64,000 nucleotides of DNA, from positions 4,712,001-4,776,000 of the forward strand of contig CP075495.1 of assembly GCA_021613535.1 (NCBI GenBank). Reading direction: 5' to 3'. A program made the translations under genes and the position numbers. The notes beneath the pieces are model-generated. The model was not told where the DNA came from, made no database searches, and saw nothing but the letters and a program-made list of their open reading frames with translations. Source of the stretch: Adineta vaga (lineage: Eukaryota; Rotifera). Positions 23,759-37,053 of this stretch are shown here, in pieces (position 1 is the first letter of the stretch; each line of letters starts with the position of its first letter).

Positions 23759-25285
23759 TTAAATAGTAACAACTGTTGTACAAGAAACTTTAGCAACATT
23801 ATTAGCAAAATACGGATTTGTAGGAAGAATTTTTATAGGTAAATCCCAAGTCATGCTTTCGACTTCAATTGAATTTGGTGTTGACCATGTGGTACTTGCT
23901 GATGGATCACTATTTTCTGGTAAAAAACTACGCGTTGCTTTCGATGTTACAAATTCGAAATGTAATTTCCATCGTAGTGAAACTGAAAAAAAAGAATAAT
24001 TCGATGAAATTTGTGAAGAAAAACTTCATAATACTTTACCAAGATCCATTGAAAATGTTGGTGTACACGATAATGGAATTGAAAGTGATAGGTGTGTTTG
24101 TAATGTTGATAAACAAAATTCTGCTTGTTTCGTATACGATGTTATATTAGATAATAGACTTGATTTTCGACGATAATTTGGATTTAATATTTCTTCACTT
24201 TGTAATGTAACTGTATATTGTATACATGGAATATCAGTATTATCAAAATCGATTGTACCGAGAATATCTTCTCCTAGTTTAAAATTACTTTTAAATAATG
24301 TTAAACGACATACACGACCACGATTATTGCTAATATTGTACACATCTAATGATCGACAGAGAATATAAATATCTTGAAGAAAGAAATCATAATACTTTGA
24401 TGTGTTCGAGATGTAAGTATTTGTAAAGCATCTAAAGCTGTTGTTAATGAATCAATTTCAGTTCGACTGGAACATACAAATGGATTGTCTACTTTAATAC
24501 CCGTTTGAGATGAAGCAATTGCAGCTTTATCTTGTCGAATATATTTATCTAAATCTATAAAATATGTTTTGAAAATTAGTCTGTTAAATAATTTGATCAA
24601 TCAAAGTATATATGAGATACCTGGTATGACTAATACTCGAAATGGAACTCGAATAAGTGTTGTTGGACAATTCACTCGTTGTGTACCGATGGTTAATTTA
24701 TACGAATATTTAACATAATTTCCACGAAATGTAGGAGGTACATGCGTAGATATTGTTTCATGATAAGAAACTGAAGAAAAAAAACATGTTGTTTGATAGA
24801 TTCAATGGCAGACAGTATATATGTACATACATGTTCGTGTTTCACCTGGATGCAACTTCAAATCACAAAATAGTACACATGGTTTAGATGTATAAACCGT
24901 TTGACCAGTTTCACCTTTGGTTGCAATTAGAGCAGTCGAATCTAATGGAACAACATCAACATTCGTGGCCGTTGAATCATTCGATTTTGTATTAGTTGTT
25001 TGATGTTGGTGGTGTTGTTGTTGTTGTTGTAAATTCACTTTTTGATCATTAACATAACGTTGACAATGCAATTGTACACTTGCCCACGAAATCTTCTCGA
25101 AGTTTCCACTAAATTACAGAAATTGATAAGAAAACATTAAATATATAGTTTCTTTTTTCTATCAACTTATGGTTTGTTGAATTCTGTTCATTAGTTGATT
25201 TGTTTATAAATTGTATTTGACAATGGAGAGTCTCACCAGCAATGAAAACTGGACCACGTATAATTTCTGCGATTACTTCAATCAT
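23759..25285 (-). CDS. RGP1: RGP1, RAB6A-GEF complex partner 2
   Basis: Six exons (25285-25167, 25108-24831, 24770-24621, 24554-24396, 24345-24040, 23982-23759) give 411 residues (human 391). Family landmarks are the start [107 protein letters not shown]-like [25 protein letters not shown] and [10 protein letters not shown]. With RIC1, RGP1 forms the exchange factor for RAB6A in retrograde traffic at the Golgi. The arrestin-like fold is known for the family. A lineage-specific Gln/His-rich insert lies near residue 70. It sits 92 bases upstream of the UBE3C start on the same strand. Confidence 0.93.
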
Positions 25286-25817
25286 TTCATTAATACTAAC
25301 TCTGGTAAAGTCGGGTAGGTTCGATAGGAAAAATGAATGACGTGACGATGCTTTTTATAATATTATTGAGTCAGTTTACTCATTCATGATTGGTACAAAA
25401 TCAGCTGATGATGATAATAGTCTAGTTTATTAGAAGCTAGCGCCATCTTCTTCAAATAATTCAAAATATGAAAACTATATGCAATACATGTCTTTTCTAA
25501 TCTTTATAGATCGAAATAATTCTTTCACATTTGAAAACGACTTAATCTTCAATTAATTAATCTCTGTCGGTATCAAGCAGAAACAACAACGTGCCATTCG
25601 ATTAACATATCAAAATTCTATTTTTTTAAAATGATTTATTCTTCGTCAATAATAAAAAAAAGCAGACAAAAAAATGGATAGCATCCGTGATGCATAAAGA
25701 AAAAGCTAAAGATACAAGAGTATACATCGAAATTTTAAAAGAAACGTAAGCGAAACGAAAAGAAAAGAAAACAAATGTTTGAATTAATCAACATACTGTC
25801 TTTCATTACATATATGC

Positions 25818-25851
<34 letters not shown>

Positions 25852-26001
25852 GGAATGTTCTCAAATCATCTTACTACTGCTCACTGATATGATTTGCTTT
25901 GTTTGTTTGTTTTCTTGCACATATTATATACATAAAATTATTAGCACAATATTAGTTGTAGCAGCCTCTTAATATCTGATTGAAAAGAAAAGGATTTGTT
26001 C
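25286..26001 (+). other. Intergenic, no gene seen
   Basis: Upstream region of RGP1 and 3' region of the HTH/zinc-finger gene. It contains a TA dinucleotide run of about 30 bases at 25815-25845 and A-rich tracts, nothing coding. Confidence 0.5.
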
Positions 26002-28640
26002 TTAAGAAATCGAATCAACAATTTCTTTTTTCATATCATTCCATTCTTCTTCAATAGAAACGAAACTTCTTTGTAATAATTCCATTTGTTGCATTAATGA
26101 ATTTTGCATTGCAACAGTAACAGCAAATTGTTGACGAAATACAGATAAACGTTGTTCGAATTTTTGATGAATTGCAATCTAAAACAAATGCAAAGAAAAT
26201 AAATATTTTTCTTTTGATTATATAAGTAAAATTTTACATCTTTATTGATATTTATATTTCTTAACGAGGTGATTTGTTTTGATGAATTATTATTTATCAT
26301 TGAGAGATTTGGATTGGAATTTGTTGATGATGCTTCATGAATTGATAATGACGATGAAGAAGCTGGAATTGAATTAAAAATCTTTTTTCGATATTTTTTA
26401 ATAATATTTTGATATTTTTTATTAGCAGATAGATTTGTTTGTTGTTGTTGTTGTTCATTGGAATGAATTGGAAAGGAATGATTTATGGATGGTTTTTCTA
26501 CATTATTTATTGATGTACGAGTACGTGCTAAACGTAAAAATGGTAAACGTTCTTGTTTCGAAGATAAATGATGTTTTTTTATTAAATGATCTGTTAAATT
26601 CAATACCCATGTATTGCAACGTGGACATAATAAACGTTTTTTACCATCAACCGATAAACTATTTGAACCTTGCTGCTCATTTGGTGATGAACTTGTTGTT
26701 AAAATTGATTGATGATGTTGATGATGATTATCTAGATCTGTCTCAACAGGTGAGTATTCGTTTGATTGAATTTGTTGATTATTTGTATTGATACTAATTG
26801 GAGTTTGTTGAGGACTTTTATTGAGATTTCTTGGTGAACTACTACTAACAGTTGGAATTGAAGATGAGCTATTATTATTATTATTATTATAGTTCGTTCG
26901 ATCTGAATATGCAAGTAATGTTAAACTTTCTTCTCGATTAAGATTATGTGTAACTGTAAGATGATGTGAAAGTCGAGAGAAATTTTGTTCGCCACATATC
27001 GGACATGTTTTTACTCGACGATTTGCTGTTGATTGAGCATTGAGAATCCTAAGAAAGAAGATATTGACGAAATAGTTGAAAGAGAGAAAACAAGATGAAG
27101 AAGAAGAATCAACATACGTTTTTACTGGTTCATCATCGATGGTAGCTGGTTGTTCACTATCCGATGAATCGAATGTTCGATTCACAAATACACAAACAGG
27201 TTCAGATTTAACTGAAGTCCATTGATCCGTTTCATTTGCATTTGATAATTTTTCTATAGAAACGAAAATAAATCAAAATGATTATTAGACAATTTTCAGC
27301 TTACCATTACTAGTAGGCTGAAGAGAAGGAGCATTGGATGATTGATCAATTAATGATTTTGTTTCATTTTGATCGATTTCGGATAACTAAAATAAAGCAT
27401 AAATTTGTTTTTCATATTGAATCAAATGAATATCGTTTGTTTACCTCATCATCTTCATTTTCACTACCAAATGTTCGATAACCATTCTCATTACATTGCT
27501 CTAAAAAACAAACAAATCGTGTTTTTTTTCTCAAAAAGAACTTTTCTTTACCTTTGGTATTCCATGATACTCCTTCATTATCATTTGAATCTTCTTCATT
27601 ATTACTTGGTTTGCATAACATAAAACGTTGAAAATCATCCAAATTTTGTAATGACGCATTATTTTTCACAATACCAACATCTGTATTATCATCATCATCA
27701 TCAACAATATCTTCTTCTTCATCCTCATCCAATTCATCATCAATATACATTCCTTCGCCTGTACCTTCATCCGATGAAAATTGCATTAATTCATTTTGAT
27801 CATTGATCATTGTTTCACTCAATTCATCGTTTTCACCATCTCCATCATCACCTGCACGTTTAGCACGTTTACCCAATCGTATACTATTCGTTAGTATACG
27901 TGATATTGATGCTTTACTTAAGACACGAGTTGATGTACGTTGTAAACGCATTTGTATTTGACCAATCGTTATCAAAGGATGACGACGTTTCATTTCTCGT
28001 ATCATTTCCGCTTCATCTTCTGTAATAAAACGAAGTCGTGTTCCAGCACGTTGTTTTGCTGAAACACGTCCTTCATCAATAAACGTTCGAAGAATACTAC
28101 GAGCTAAATAATAAAAACAAAAATAAGATATTATTTGAATAGAAATTAAGAAGATACACGCCTTCATTTTGAGTCTATCTATACATATACCGAAAAGGTA
28201 TTTGGAACTATGACATTTTTGTTCTTTCGTATATTTTTTCACAATAATTTTATCTGGTTTGTTGCATATAAATAATTTTTCTACCTTCGCTTTTTGTTTC
28301 AACGATAAAAATTATACAGGTGAGCTCATTGAGTGCGTACTACATGAAGCAATTGCGTGTATCTAACGTTTTTTCGCCTTTCACACGTCATATACAATAA
28401 TTGTAAACGTATATATAGTTATAGTCAAAGCTTTCGTACTCATTCTATCTATTTAATCGAAACGTTTATATTTTTACCTGTTGAGCGTTTAATATTGAGT
28501 TTCTTAGCCAATGCTATAAAATCTTCGCCTTTCTTATAAGCTTCAATTAATTGTCGTCGGTCAGTATCACTCACACGAACATAACGACCACGACGTTGAT
28601 CAACTAATTGTTGTTGTTGTTGCATTTCCAATAGATTCAT
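26002..28640 (-). CDS. HTH (transposase/paired-like) plus C2H2 zinc-finger protein
   Basis: Seven exons (28640-28478, 28103-27552, 27500-27445, 27386-27305, 27253-27118, 27048-26238, 26178-26002) encode 658 residues. The N-terminal 120 residues look like two helix-turn-helix units of the Tc1/paired type (RGRYVRVSDTDRRQLIEAYK, IALAKKLNIKRSTARSIL, then EAEMIREMKRRHPLITIGQI). An acidic tract follows. Two CxxC-His modules come next (KTCPICGEQNFSRLSHHLTV and RLLCPRCNTWVLNLTDHLIK) in long Ser/Asn/Gln-rich linkers. The C-terminus is a helical, coiled-coil-like segment (FEQRLSVFRQQFAVTVAMQ). It is most likely a nuclear DNA-binding protein, perhaps domesticated from a transposase; no orthologue is recognised. 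No DDE catalytic core is present. Confidence 0.75.
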
Positions 28641-31640
28641 ATTTAATATCGAATAATATCAAAGCAGTACATATAAATGAGAAGATCTTATTGAAGAGGA
28701 ATGATTTTCTGAAAAGGAAAAAGAAAGTTAAAAAAAAGTGATCAAATGAAAATCATCATTGTGAAACAGCTGTTTTCCGCAGCTGGTGTATCCCGTCAGA
28801 CTAACTCGGAATTTATGACAAAGAAAAAAACGTAGTCGTAGTAGTAGTTGTGGTATGAGTGATCAATGAATAAAGGGAATAGAATGTTCAAAAAGTAAGA
28901 AAGAATAAGAAAAAAATCTGACGCACATAATAGTATGTACAAAAAAAATGTGATTTTATCTTCCATTGAAAGATTTCCCAACTAATGTGTAGATAAAAAA
29001 AGGAAAAAAAATTGTATTTATTCATGTTAACCTTTTCGTGCTTATAGAAGATGAAATGTGCGTAGGCCAAGAAAAAGAACACAAAAGATAGCGTTGTTGA
29101 GTGTCTTAACTCTAAAATATTCGTTCTGTTTCTTCGTTTGCTTGTCTGTGTCTACATTGAAATTTTCATTGCTCGAAAATTTACATCGTGTTCTTTCTTT
29201 TCTTCTCCTCTTCTCTTCGAATATTTACTTTATACTTTCGTTCAATGAATACAGAAGAGATTCATCGATGTAGTAAAAATTCATTTTTCCCGTTTGTTCT
29301 CTTTCTTCTCCATTTCATTCATCATAGCACGGATAGAAAAGACGAGGAATTTTCATCTCTACCTGTACGATAGAATAATAGGCTTCTCTTTCTCCCTCTC
29401 TTTTCGAGACGTATGCATATATATATGCTTTATATTTCAATTGAATAGAATCGTTACTTATTGAAAGAAAAATAGAGAAGACAACTGATGTATATGATCG
29501 GATAGAGAATCTAACAATGAAAATTCTAATGGACGTGATTGAAGTAGAATAACAGTACAAATTTAAAAGAAAGAAATGAAAAGAAAAGTAAAATGTATCA
29601 GGTTTTTTTCTCATTCTTAGAATTTTTTTGATTAACTTTAAAGTTGCAAACGATAGAGAAATACAATGTGTTTTTTTTCATACTGAAGATCTCAAGATGT
29701 TTTCTATCATTCATTCAAATAAAACAGCTTCACCACTATTACCTACCTTATCTATAAACAATATCATTGATTTATTTCGTACTCACCAAATAAGTAAAAG
29801 TAAATGAGTACACACTATACTCACAAAAGAATCTCTAGCCCATTGTCATTTGCTATATCTTTGTGCATTTAAATGCGTACCTGTTCCTTTTTTCTTGTTC
29901 TCTGAATAAGTGAGAAAGATGCTTATATATATATATATGTATATATTGTGAAGCGAAAGAAAGAAGAATAGGAATCTCAAAGACGGAACACCACACATTC
30001 GTTTTCTCGTTCTTTCGCTTACTTAGACGAATGAAAGAGAAGAGCAAAGCAAGAATACACATGCATACACAAATACATCAAGAAAAAAAAAGAAATGCTA
30101 CGGTGAAACACTTCTAGCCATCATTACTCGACTAACAAACGGCTGTGCGTCGACGAGAAAAAACGAAATAAAGAAAGAACGTGAAATTGACGACGAAAAT
30201 ACTTCGCTTACTGACATGCCTATTTACCGAAGAGCAGATATGACCAAGGTGTTTTCTTTTTTTTTCCTTGTTCCTCTTTTCACAGAACGCATATAAAAGC
30301 TAAATAGAAAGCCTATTTGCTTTATATTTTATTCGTATTCGTACTTCTTTTTTTTTCTTCACTTATGCACCACAACGATTCATCATTATTGCAAAGATGA
30401 AATGTTCTTTCGTGTTGTCCTGTCTTCCTTTTTCTTTCCTATCAATAATGATTTGTATTTGAGTAAATGTTAGCAATTTTATTTTTGTCTATACACAGAG
30501 ATGTATATACATTTTCATGTTTTATTTTTCGAATAATTATAATAATGATGATGAAAAAATAGCCCTCCGGAAAGTGAAAAAAGAACAGGAATAGAAAAGA
30601 TTGGTATGTTACTGTGAAAATGAATTTATAATATATGGGAGAATCGTACAGCATATTTGTTTTCCTGCTCTTCTGATAGATTGAAACGAACGTTCTCATC
30701 AATTAACTGTGCGAAATATGTAGACTAAGCAAAGTAAAGTGTACTATGCAAACAATGATTCAAGTGTTTATGTGTCGAAAGGGAAAATAAGATATGGGTA
30801 TAAGTGATTAAAGTAAAGAAAGTATTGTTTTCCAAAAAATAAATTCATAGTATTCAATAGAATATATGAACAATAAAATATCTATCAATATTCTCAATCA
30901 ATCGTATTGACCGGAAATGAAAATCTGATTGTTTTTCTTTTGTTTGCTCATAGTCTAATTGGACAATGTAGAATGTATTTGTTTTAATGAATCGTTTTCT
31001 TGAGAACAATAAGAACATTTGAAAATAAGTAACTACAGGTATTATGGAAATGAAATTTTGTCAATTATTATTTAGTTTACATCTAGTTAATCGTTTCGTT
31101 GGTACCATATATAGGTGAAATATGTGGAAGACAATCAATCATTGTATAATTAAAACAATTGCTAAATTCACCTATATTCTTATCATATGTCGCTAGATCG
31201 TTCTCGAAAATGATTTCATCACTATGAAGTTTCTATTAATCTTTCAAAATTTGAATTCTATAGTTGACTTATCGTAAAATAATAAAATAGACAGTAATAT
31301 AATCCTGTATATTGTTAAAAAAAAATCAAGATTCTTATTTTCGATATTGTTATTGAACAAATGGACGTAATACTCGAAGAGTTTATATTTCATCTGTTGT
31401 TTTTTTAGTCTATATTCTCAGACTTTTCGCTCTTGATAAGCCAATTATTCTTCATTACTTTTGAAATATCATACCCTTTTGATAAAAAAAATGAAGCAAA
31501 GAAATTTCCTTCTCATAGAAAATATTAAATAAATGAGAGCAGAAATAATAATTTAATCATTTTCTTCCAATCAGATATTTTTTCATCGAACAACTTTGTC
31601 TATAGAAAGAAGTATTATTGTTCGCACTGAATCAAATTGA
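28641..31640 (+). other. Three-kilobase non-coding region
   Basis: No coding exon, long repeat or RNA gene could be supported. The sequence is A/T-rich with many pyrimidine runs (TTTCTTTTT) and short TA runs. Part next to 28640 is the likely promoter and upstream control region of the HTH/zinc-finger gene. It is the longest gene-free stretch without any recognised mobile element in the window. Confidence 0.45.
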
Positions 31641-33061
31641 ATGAATATGGAAGATTCAAATGTTGAATTGAATGATCTACCTAATGAAGCACTTGTGATT
31701 ATTTTGAGAAAATTGAACAATTTTGATATACATTATTCTTTAAAAGATGTTAATCAACGACTAAATCAAATTATTCGAGAATCAGTTTTTACAAATCGTT
31801 TAAGTTTTATTAAAAAGTCTTCAGAAAATTTTATTGATCGATTTTGTTTACAAATTTTACCTCGAATTCATTCTAAGATCAAATGGTTAGATGTTGAATC
31901 AACATCAATGAGAAGTATTTTACGTGCTTTTGATTATCCTAACTTACATATTCTTGGACTCTATAATATTGATGAAGAATCAGCTCGAAGTCTTGTTATA
32001 GGTAAGTAAATTGTAATTCAGTTACTGTTGATAGATTTCTGTGTTATTTGTTTATTATTTAGATCAAACTCTTTCAACTGATATATTTACAAATCAAATA
32101 AAAACACTTATTCTAACATGTATTCGAGATGAAGATTATGTCAAGATGTTATCATCAGTAGCAAATATATTCGAATGTATCTTTCCAATCTTTACGAAAC
32201 TAATTGATTTAATATTACATGAATTATCGTATAGAAATTGTGTTCGATTAAATTTCAATGATTCATTAATTCTTAATTTTCGTTCAAAAATGCTTTTAAA
32301 TTTGAAAGCAAGTTCGTTTTAGAGAAAATCTCTTTATAAAACAACAGTTGTTCTTTTTTTAAAGTGATTTACCAAATTTAAAGTATTTTTCTTTATCATG
32401 TAGTTTAGAAACAATTCATTACAATGAAACAATTGTTCCACTTCTCTCTCGAATGTCAAATTTTAAACAACTCTACTTATATATAGAGTCAAAGTCGACA
32501 GTGCTAAAACGTTTATTGATGAAAATTATCTGAAGAAAACTATTTTCAATTCTATGAAAACATAGCATCGATTCGAATCTTCTATTACTTCACATAGATC
32601 TTGTCTGATACAATTGAATTTACCATCAAAGAAAGATATTCAACGAACATTCATTGATTTTCCAACTAAGAATATTATTTCTTATGTTGATTATTTTCCA
32701 AAAAGTCACAGAGGTCAATGTCATATTTATTCATATCCATCTCAAATGAAAAACCACAAAATCGTAAAGAATCAAATGAAAATTTATCTCGTATTGAATA
32801 TTCTTCTCTTCATGAAATTTATATTGACAAAGTTCACGATAATTATATAGAAGAATTTTTATTCGATACGAAGACGTATCTATCAAACAACATCGAGCTT
32901 TTTGCCACATATGAATCTTTAGAACGAGTAACAAATAATTTTACACGAGAAAGTATACGAATCAATTGTGCAAAAATTGATAAATTATATTTTGTTGATG
33001 AATCAAAACATTTAAATTCTTTAAAAGAGTATTTTCCTAATGTCAAAATATTTTCGAAATA
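31641..33061 (+). pseudogene. Decayed F-box-type protein gene, copy 1
   Basis: Exon 31641-32001 encodes an F-box (LNDLPNEALVIILRKLNNFD) near the start and joins in frame to 32063-32322, where TAG stops it. Homologous segments continue beyond the stop in other frames: LPNLKYFSLSCSLETIHYNE near 32368, SKKDIQRTFIDF near 32625 and YVDYFPKSHRGQCHIYSYPS. After a frameshift near 32750 the C-terminal RVTNNFTRESIRINCAKID and EYFPNVKIF appear. F-box proteins link substrates to SCF ubiquitin ligases. Stops and at least two frame changes mean it is not a working gene. A second copy of the family lies at 60690-62232. Confidence 0.75.
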
Positions 33062-33358
33062 AATACCTTTTTAAAATACAAATAGAAATCATAAAATTAT
33101 CTTTGTCTTTTTAAATGACATCGAATTTTTAATCAAGTTCTTTTTGTTGAAAGAAAATTCCTAAAATGTCGTGTTTTTAAACTCTTAAAAAAGAAAAATT
33201 ATATTAATTTTGTATACCAACTGAATAACTCGGAATGCTGAACAAACTTAATAATATTTCAAGATCCTGCTTTCAACAAAAAGTTTTCTTTCTTGTAAAT
33301 TACTGATTTTTAACCTACCCCAACGAAGGGGACCGATGGCTGACCGTGCCGATATATA

Positions 33359-33903
33359 CAGGGTGTTACATAACCTTTTTCTCCCCCCTACAAGACCTAA
33401 ACGACAGATAATATCAAAAAGTATTTATACTAAATTAAAGTCCGTCAAAAGCTGCATCTATGATTGCAATTAGATCAAATATTGCTTTAGCGATTATTAA
33501 AATATCTCATACAGCATATTAAAATGTCATGAATTACATGATATAAAATCGAACAAAGAACTATTTTGTCTCTTTTTCAATGAATGTTCAAATGTAACAG
33601 AGCAAGTGCGGGCGTTGAATAACGTGTTTATTCTGAAGCAACAAACACTCACTATTCACAATTAATATTTGAAAGAAAAAACAGAAGAAAACTATGCGAT
33701 ATATGCAGGGAGAGGTAAGAAGAGAATGAATAGAAAATTGTATTATTTCCTATGAGATATTTTAATAATCGCTAAAGCAATATTTGATCTAATTGCACTC
33801 CTAGATGCAGTTTTTGACGGGCTTTAATTTAGTATAAATACTTTTTGATATTATCTGTCGTTTAGGTCTTGTAGGGGTGAGAAAAAGGTTATGTAACACC
33901 CCG
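33359..33903 (+). mobile_element. Mariner/Tc1-like MITE with long inverted arms
   Basis: The element is 545 bp and starts CAGGGTGTTACATAACC; its other end, read inward, is CGGGGTGTTACATAACC. Flanking TATA on both sides gives the TA target duplication of the Tc1/mariner group. The arms 33359-33512 and 33749-33903 are inverted copies over about 150 bases (AAACGACAGATAATATCAAA and its complement). The centre has no coding capacity. It is therefore a non-autonomous copy that would need a transposase from elsewhere. Confidence 0.8.
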
Positions 33904-34800
33904 TATATTTGCCAATATGATGTCTACTTTTATATTGATTCATTATGTCCTCTATCGTAACTTATATTCGTTGTAATTTTTTGGTTTCATCAATTAATAA
34001 CTGGTGTATTCGTTGCGTTGCATCAATGACACATCGTCTTGTCAATTACTAAAGTCATAAATCATTTTATTTAGAATAATATTAGTTTTTTGAGAATTTA
34101 ATGTACTTTTCATAGATTCTGAATTTGAAATAGTCAAAAACGAAAGTTTTATTCTAATCAGTTATCAATATCTATATATATATATATATAGATATTCATT
34201 TTCTAACAATCGTTATTGATAGTTATCTAGACATAGCTTTTCAATCACATGATTAAATCAAATATCAATCGAACAAATTCAATCAATATTTTATGTCTAT
34301 AATTGCATATTGAATTGAAAATAATGTTACTGAAGTATTTTCCTTTTTTGTCCTGTCTATCAATTTTTGTTTTTCTTCGTAACTATGTATAAAAATTTCT
34401 TTAAATAACGTTTGCCGAAGTGTATATTCTTGCCTCCGCTTTCGTTCGTTGACGTTAATGATTGTAAATTGCATTTTTGAAGTTAGAAGAGAATAATAAA
34501 AACGATCGTAACATGGAAACAAAAAGCCTATTGACCTCATTTGCTTTTTTACTGAAAGATGTGATAATATACTTGAAAAAAAAAACTTTTCTTTTTCAAT
34601 TTCTTTACAAAATCAAAATTTTCAAGACAATGTTTTTTTGTTGATTTGAATAAATCATGTCAAGTCTATTTTTTGAATACATGTTTTCAATAGTAATCTT
34701 CGTCGTATATGTTATATATTATAAATATAAACAAAATGATAATAATTTCTATAAAAACTCATATATATTTTTTGCAGAAAAGGAAAATAAACAGATACAA

Positions 34801-35760
34801 TTATTCAATAAATCCACAATCAACACGTGGTGTTACATGGCTAAGATCCATTCTATCATCACGAATTGCGACGTCTCCACCTGCAGGTTTATAATCCATA
34901 TTCATCATTGAGCCAACTTTTGAATCAGCATTCCATTGAACTTTTTCTGATCGTATAGCAACACGTGATGGCATAGCAGACCAATTTGCATTAGACAAAG
35001 AATCGACTTTTGATTGTGCCTGCCAATGTACTGGTTCATCTCGTATTGATATTTGACCACCAGTAGGTCGATAATCAAGATTATCAAATGATCCAACTTT
35101 CGATTGTGCATGCCAATGTACAGGTTCATCGCGTATTGATATTTGGCCACCACTAGGTCGATAGTCGAGATTATCTAATGATCTAATTTTTGATGATACA
35201 TCATATCGATAGTTAGCATCTTCGGATCGAATTTCAATATGATTACGTTTTGGTGACCACCAAAGTTTACGAGACTAAACAATACTATATAAAGATTTTG
35301 TTTTTACAAATGTAGATAAGTCTTACCTTTCGATCACTCTCACGAGAAGTTTTCTTCTTATAACGAGGAGTTACTGTATCATTCAATAAAGCAGCTTGAC
35401 CATTGGGTGGCATTTTGATTGTAGTTGTCGTATTCATTGTTTTTGGAACGTATTGTTTTTTCTTTCCAGTTGTTGGAGGAGTTGAATCTTTATTTAAACT
35501 AAAACCATACGTTGCCGGATTACCTTGTCTTTCGTAATGTCGAAATACAGCATTAGAAGGATGTGTTAGAGGTGGTAAATGATCGTATTCTATTGAGCTT
35601 GAGGATTTATCAGATAGAGATGTTCCTTTACGATGTACATGATGTTTTAAATAAGTTGGACCTCTTGATGACGCAACAACAACAGCTGAATTTGGCTGTT
35701 CTTGAAGCGCTCTATTTATTAACTGACGTGTTTGATGCGCCGTTTTGACGTTTAGATGGA
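34801..35760 (-). CDS. Tau/MAP2/MAP4-family microtubule-binding protein (5' end unresolved)
   Basis: Two exons are clear, 35760-35327 and 35274-34801. The C-terminal 120 residues hold four tubulin-binding repeats: SKIRSLDNLDYRPSGGQISI, SKVGSFDNLDYRPTGGQISI, SKVDSLSNANWSAMPSRVAI and SKVGSMMNMDYKPAGGDVAI. The tail is THVTPRVD-like (SHVTPRVDCGFIE). They match the KxGSxxNxxHxPGGG pattern of tau, MAP2, MAP4 and nematode PTL-1. Repeat 3 has lost the PGGG turn. Upstream lies a basic, Ser/Thr/Pro-rich projection region. The first exon here begins at an AG acceptor (TTCGTCAG) with no in-frame ATG before it, so one or more 5' exons were not found. Confidence 0.83.
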
Positions 35761-36420
35761 CTGACGAATGGTAAAAAAAGACTTCGAATAACAGACACCG
35801 TTGTCGAATCGGTGATGAACGATAATGCCATCAAACAGAACGGTTGCTGCTGCTGTTGTTGTTGTTGTTGTTTACATAGGTAAAAAGGCAGTCAACGCAA
35901 TGTTGTTATTCTTAGGTGTAAGTAAAACACGAAGAGAGAAAATGAGAGAAAGAAGAAAAAAAGAACGGAACCAAGAACAATCGATCGATGGAGAAAAAAG
36001 TGAGAAGAAAAAAAAAAGCTTTATTTCAATTAAAGAAAATTGCAATTTAACATGATCGTTTTTTCAAAAAGAAATCAACCAAATAACCTTCTTTGATGTT
36101 TATCTAACTGTTACTAACTACAACAATCAAAACTGAGTTTTATATTCACGTTTACTTTTTTGCTCATTCTTTATATATAAAAATTTATTATGTATAGATA
36201 GTAAATATGTCATTAATGATAGTTAAAATTTAACATAAATATTGAAATAAAATAGAAATTATGATTATCGAATGACATTTGTTTTTTGAAATATTAGATA
36301 ATCGATAAATATGGTTCGATTCGATGAGAAACGAAACATATGTGCATATGTATATGTCGAGAGAATCATGATTATAATATTAAAAAAAAAGAAAACTTCT
36401 TCCTATTCAACTCTATCAAA

Positions 36421-37010
36421 ATGCATCCAATTTATATCGTATTATTCTTCAGTTTCATTCTTTCGTCATTAGCCACCACAATACAAGATCAAATTGATCA
36501 ATTATTGAAAAGTGATCAAGAAAATATTGTTAAAACTCTTCTTTCATCATCGTCATCATTGTCAAGAAATGCTATAGCAACAGTCGATGTTAATTGGTGT
36601 TGTCGAATTGATCCTGGTGTTGAAGCATCATCACGCACGCGACAAACAACATTTTATGTATATAAAAAATAAGCTTAATGATTAAATCAACATTTTGCTT
36701 TTTTTTCTTCTGCTATTCGTAGGTAGTTAAACATGGACGTCATAAATGTGGTTATGACGGATGTGGTTTTCTTGGATGGAGTCGTTGTACACGTTATTGT
36801 GACGAAACATGGGCAGAAATGCAAAATGGTGTTGAAACGTATTTAGTTTATGAGCAACGTATTTGTCCTAACGAGCAATTAACATGTTGTGCACAACATA
36901 TCTATGTTCTTGGTCATTGTTTTTCCTATACAGAAATTTATAACAATCAACAATTATTGGCACAATTGAATGAATTAGGAATTGTTATTCCAGGTCCTTC
37001 TGTCGGTTAA
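36421..37010 (+). CDS. Secreted cysteine-rich protein, unrecognised
   Basis: Exons 36421-36657 and 36723-37010 encode 174 residues. A clear signal peptide starts the protein (MHPIYIVLFFSFILSSLA), followed by a helical, Ser-rich propeptide-like stretch to about residue 60. The mature part has ten cysteines (NWCC, HKCGYDGCG, WSRCTRYCDE, RICPNE, LTCC, GHCF), an even number that fits five disulfides. No glycosylation site or membrane segment is obvious. The family is not recognised and no function is claimed. It lies tail-to-tail with the carboxypeptidase gene, whose stop is 43 bases away. Confidence 0.7.
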
Positions 37011-37053
37011 AGAAAAAAAAAGATTCTAAAAATTTGATTTTCCATCTTTTTAA

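Noticed and set aside
24346-24400. Frameshift in RGP1 between the fourth and fifth exons
   Set aside because: A 50-base GT-AG intron (24395 to 24346) restores the frame and joins conserved segments, so it is an intron rather than a break.
28796-30702. Several 60-100 residue open frames in the 3-kb gap
   Set aside because: They consist of Phe/Leu/Ser/Tyr-rich translations of pyrimidine runs without motifs or splice sites.
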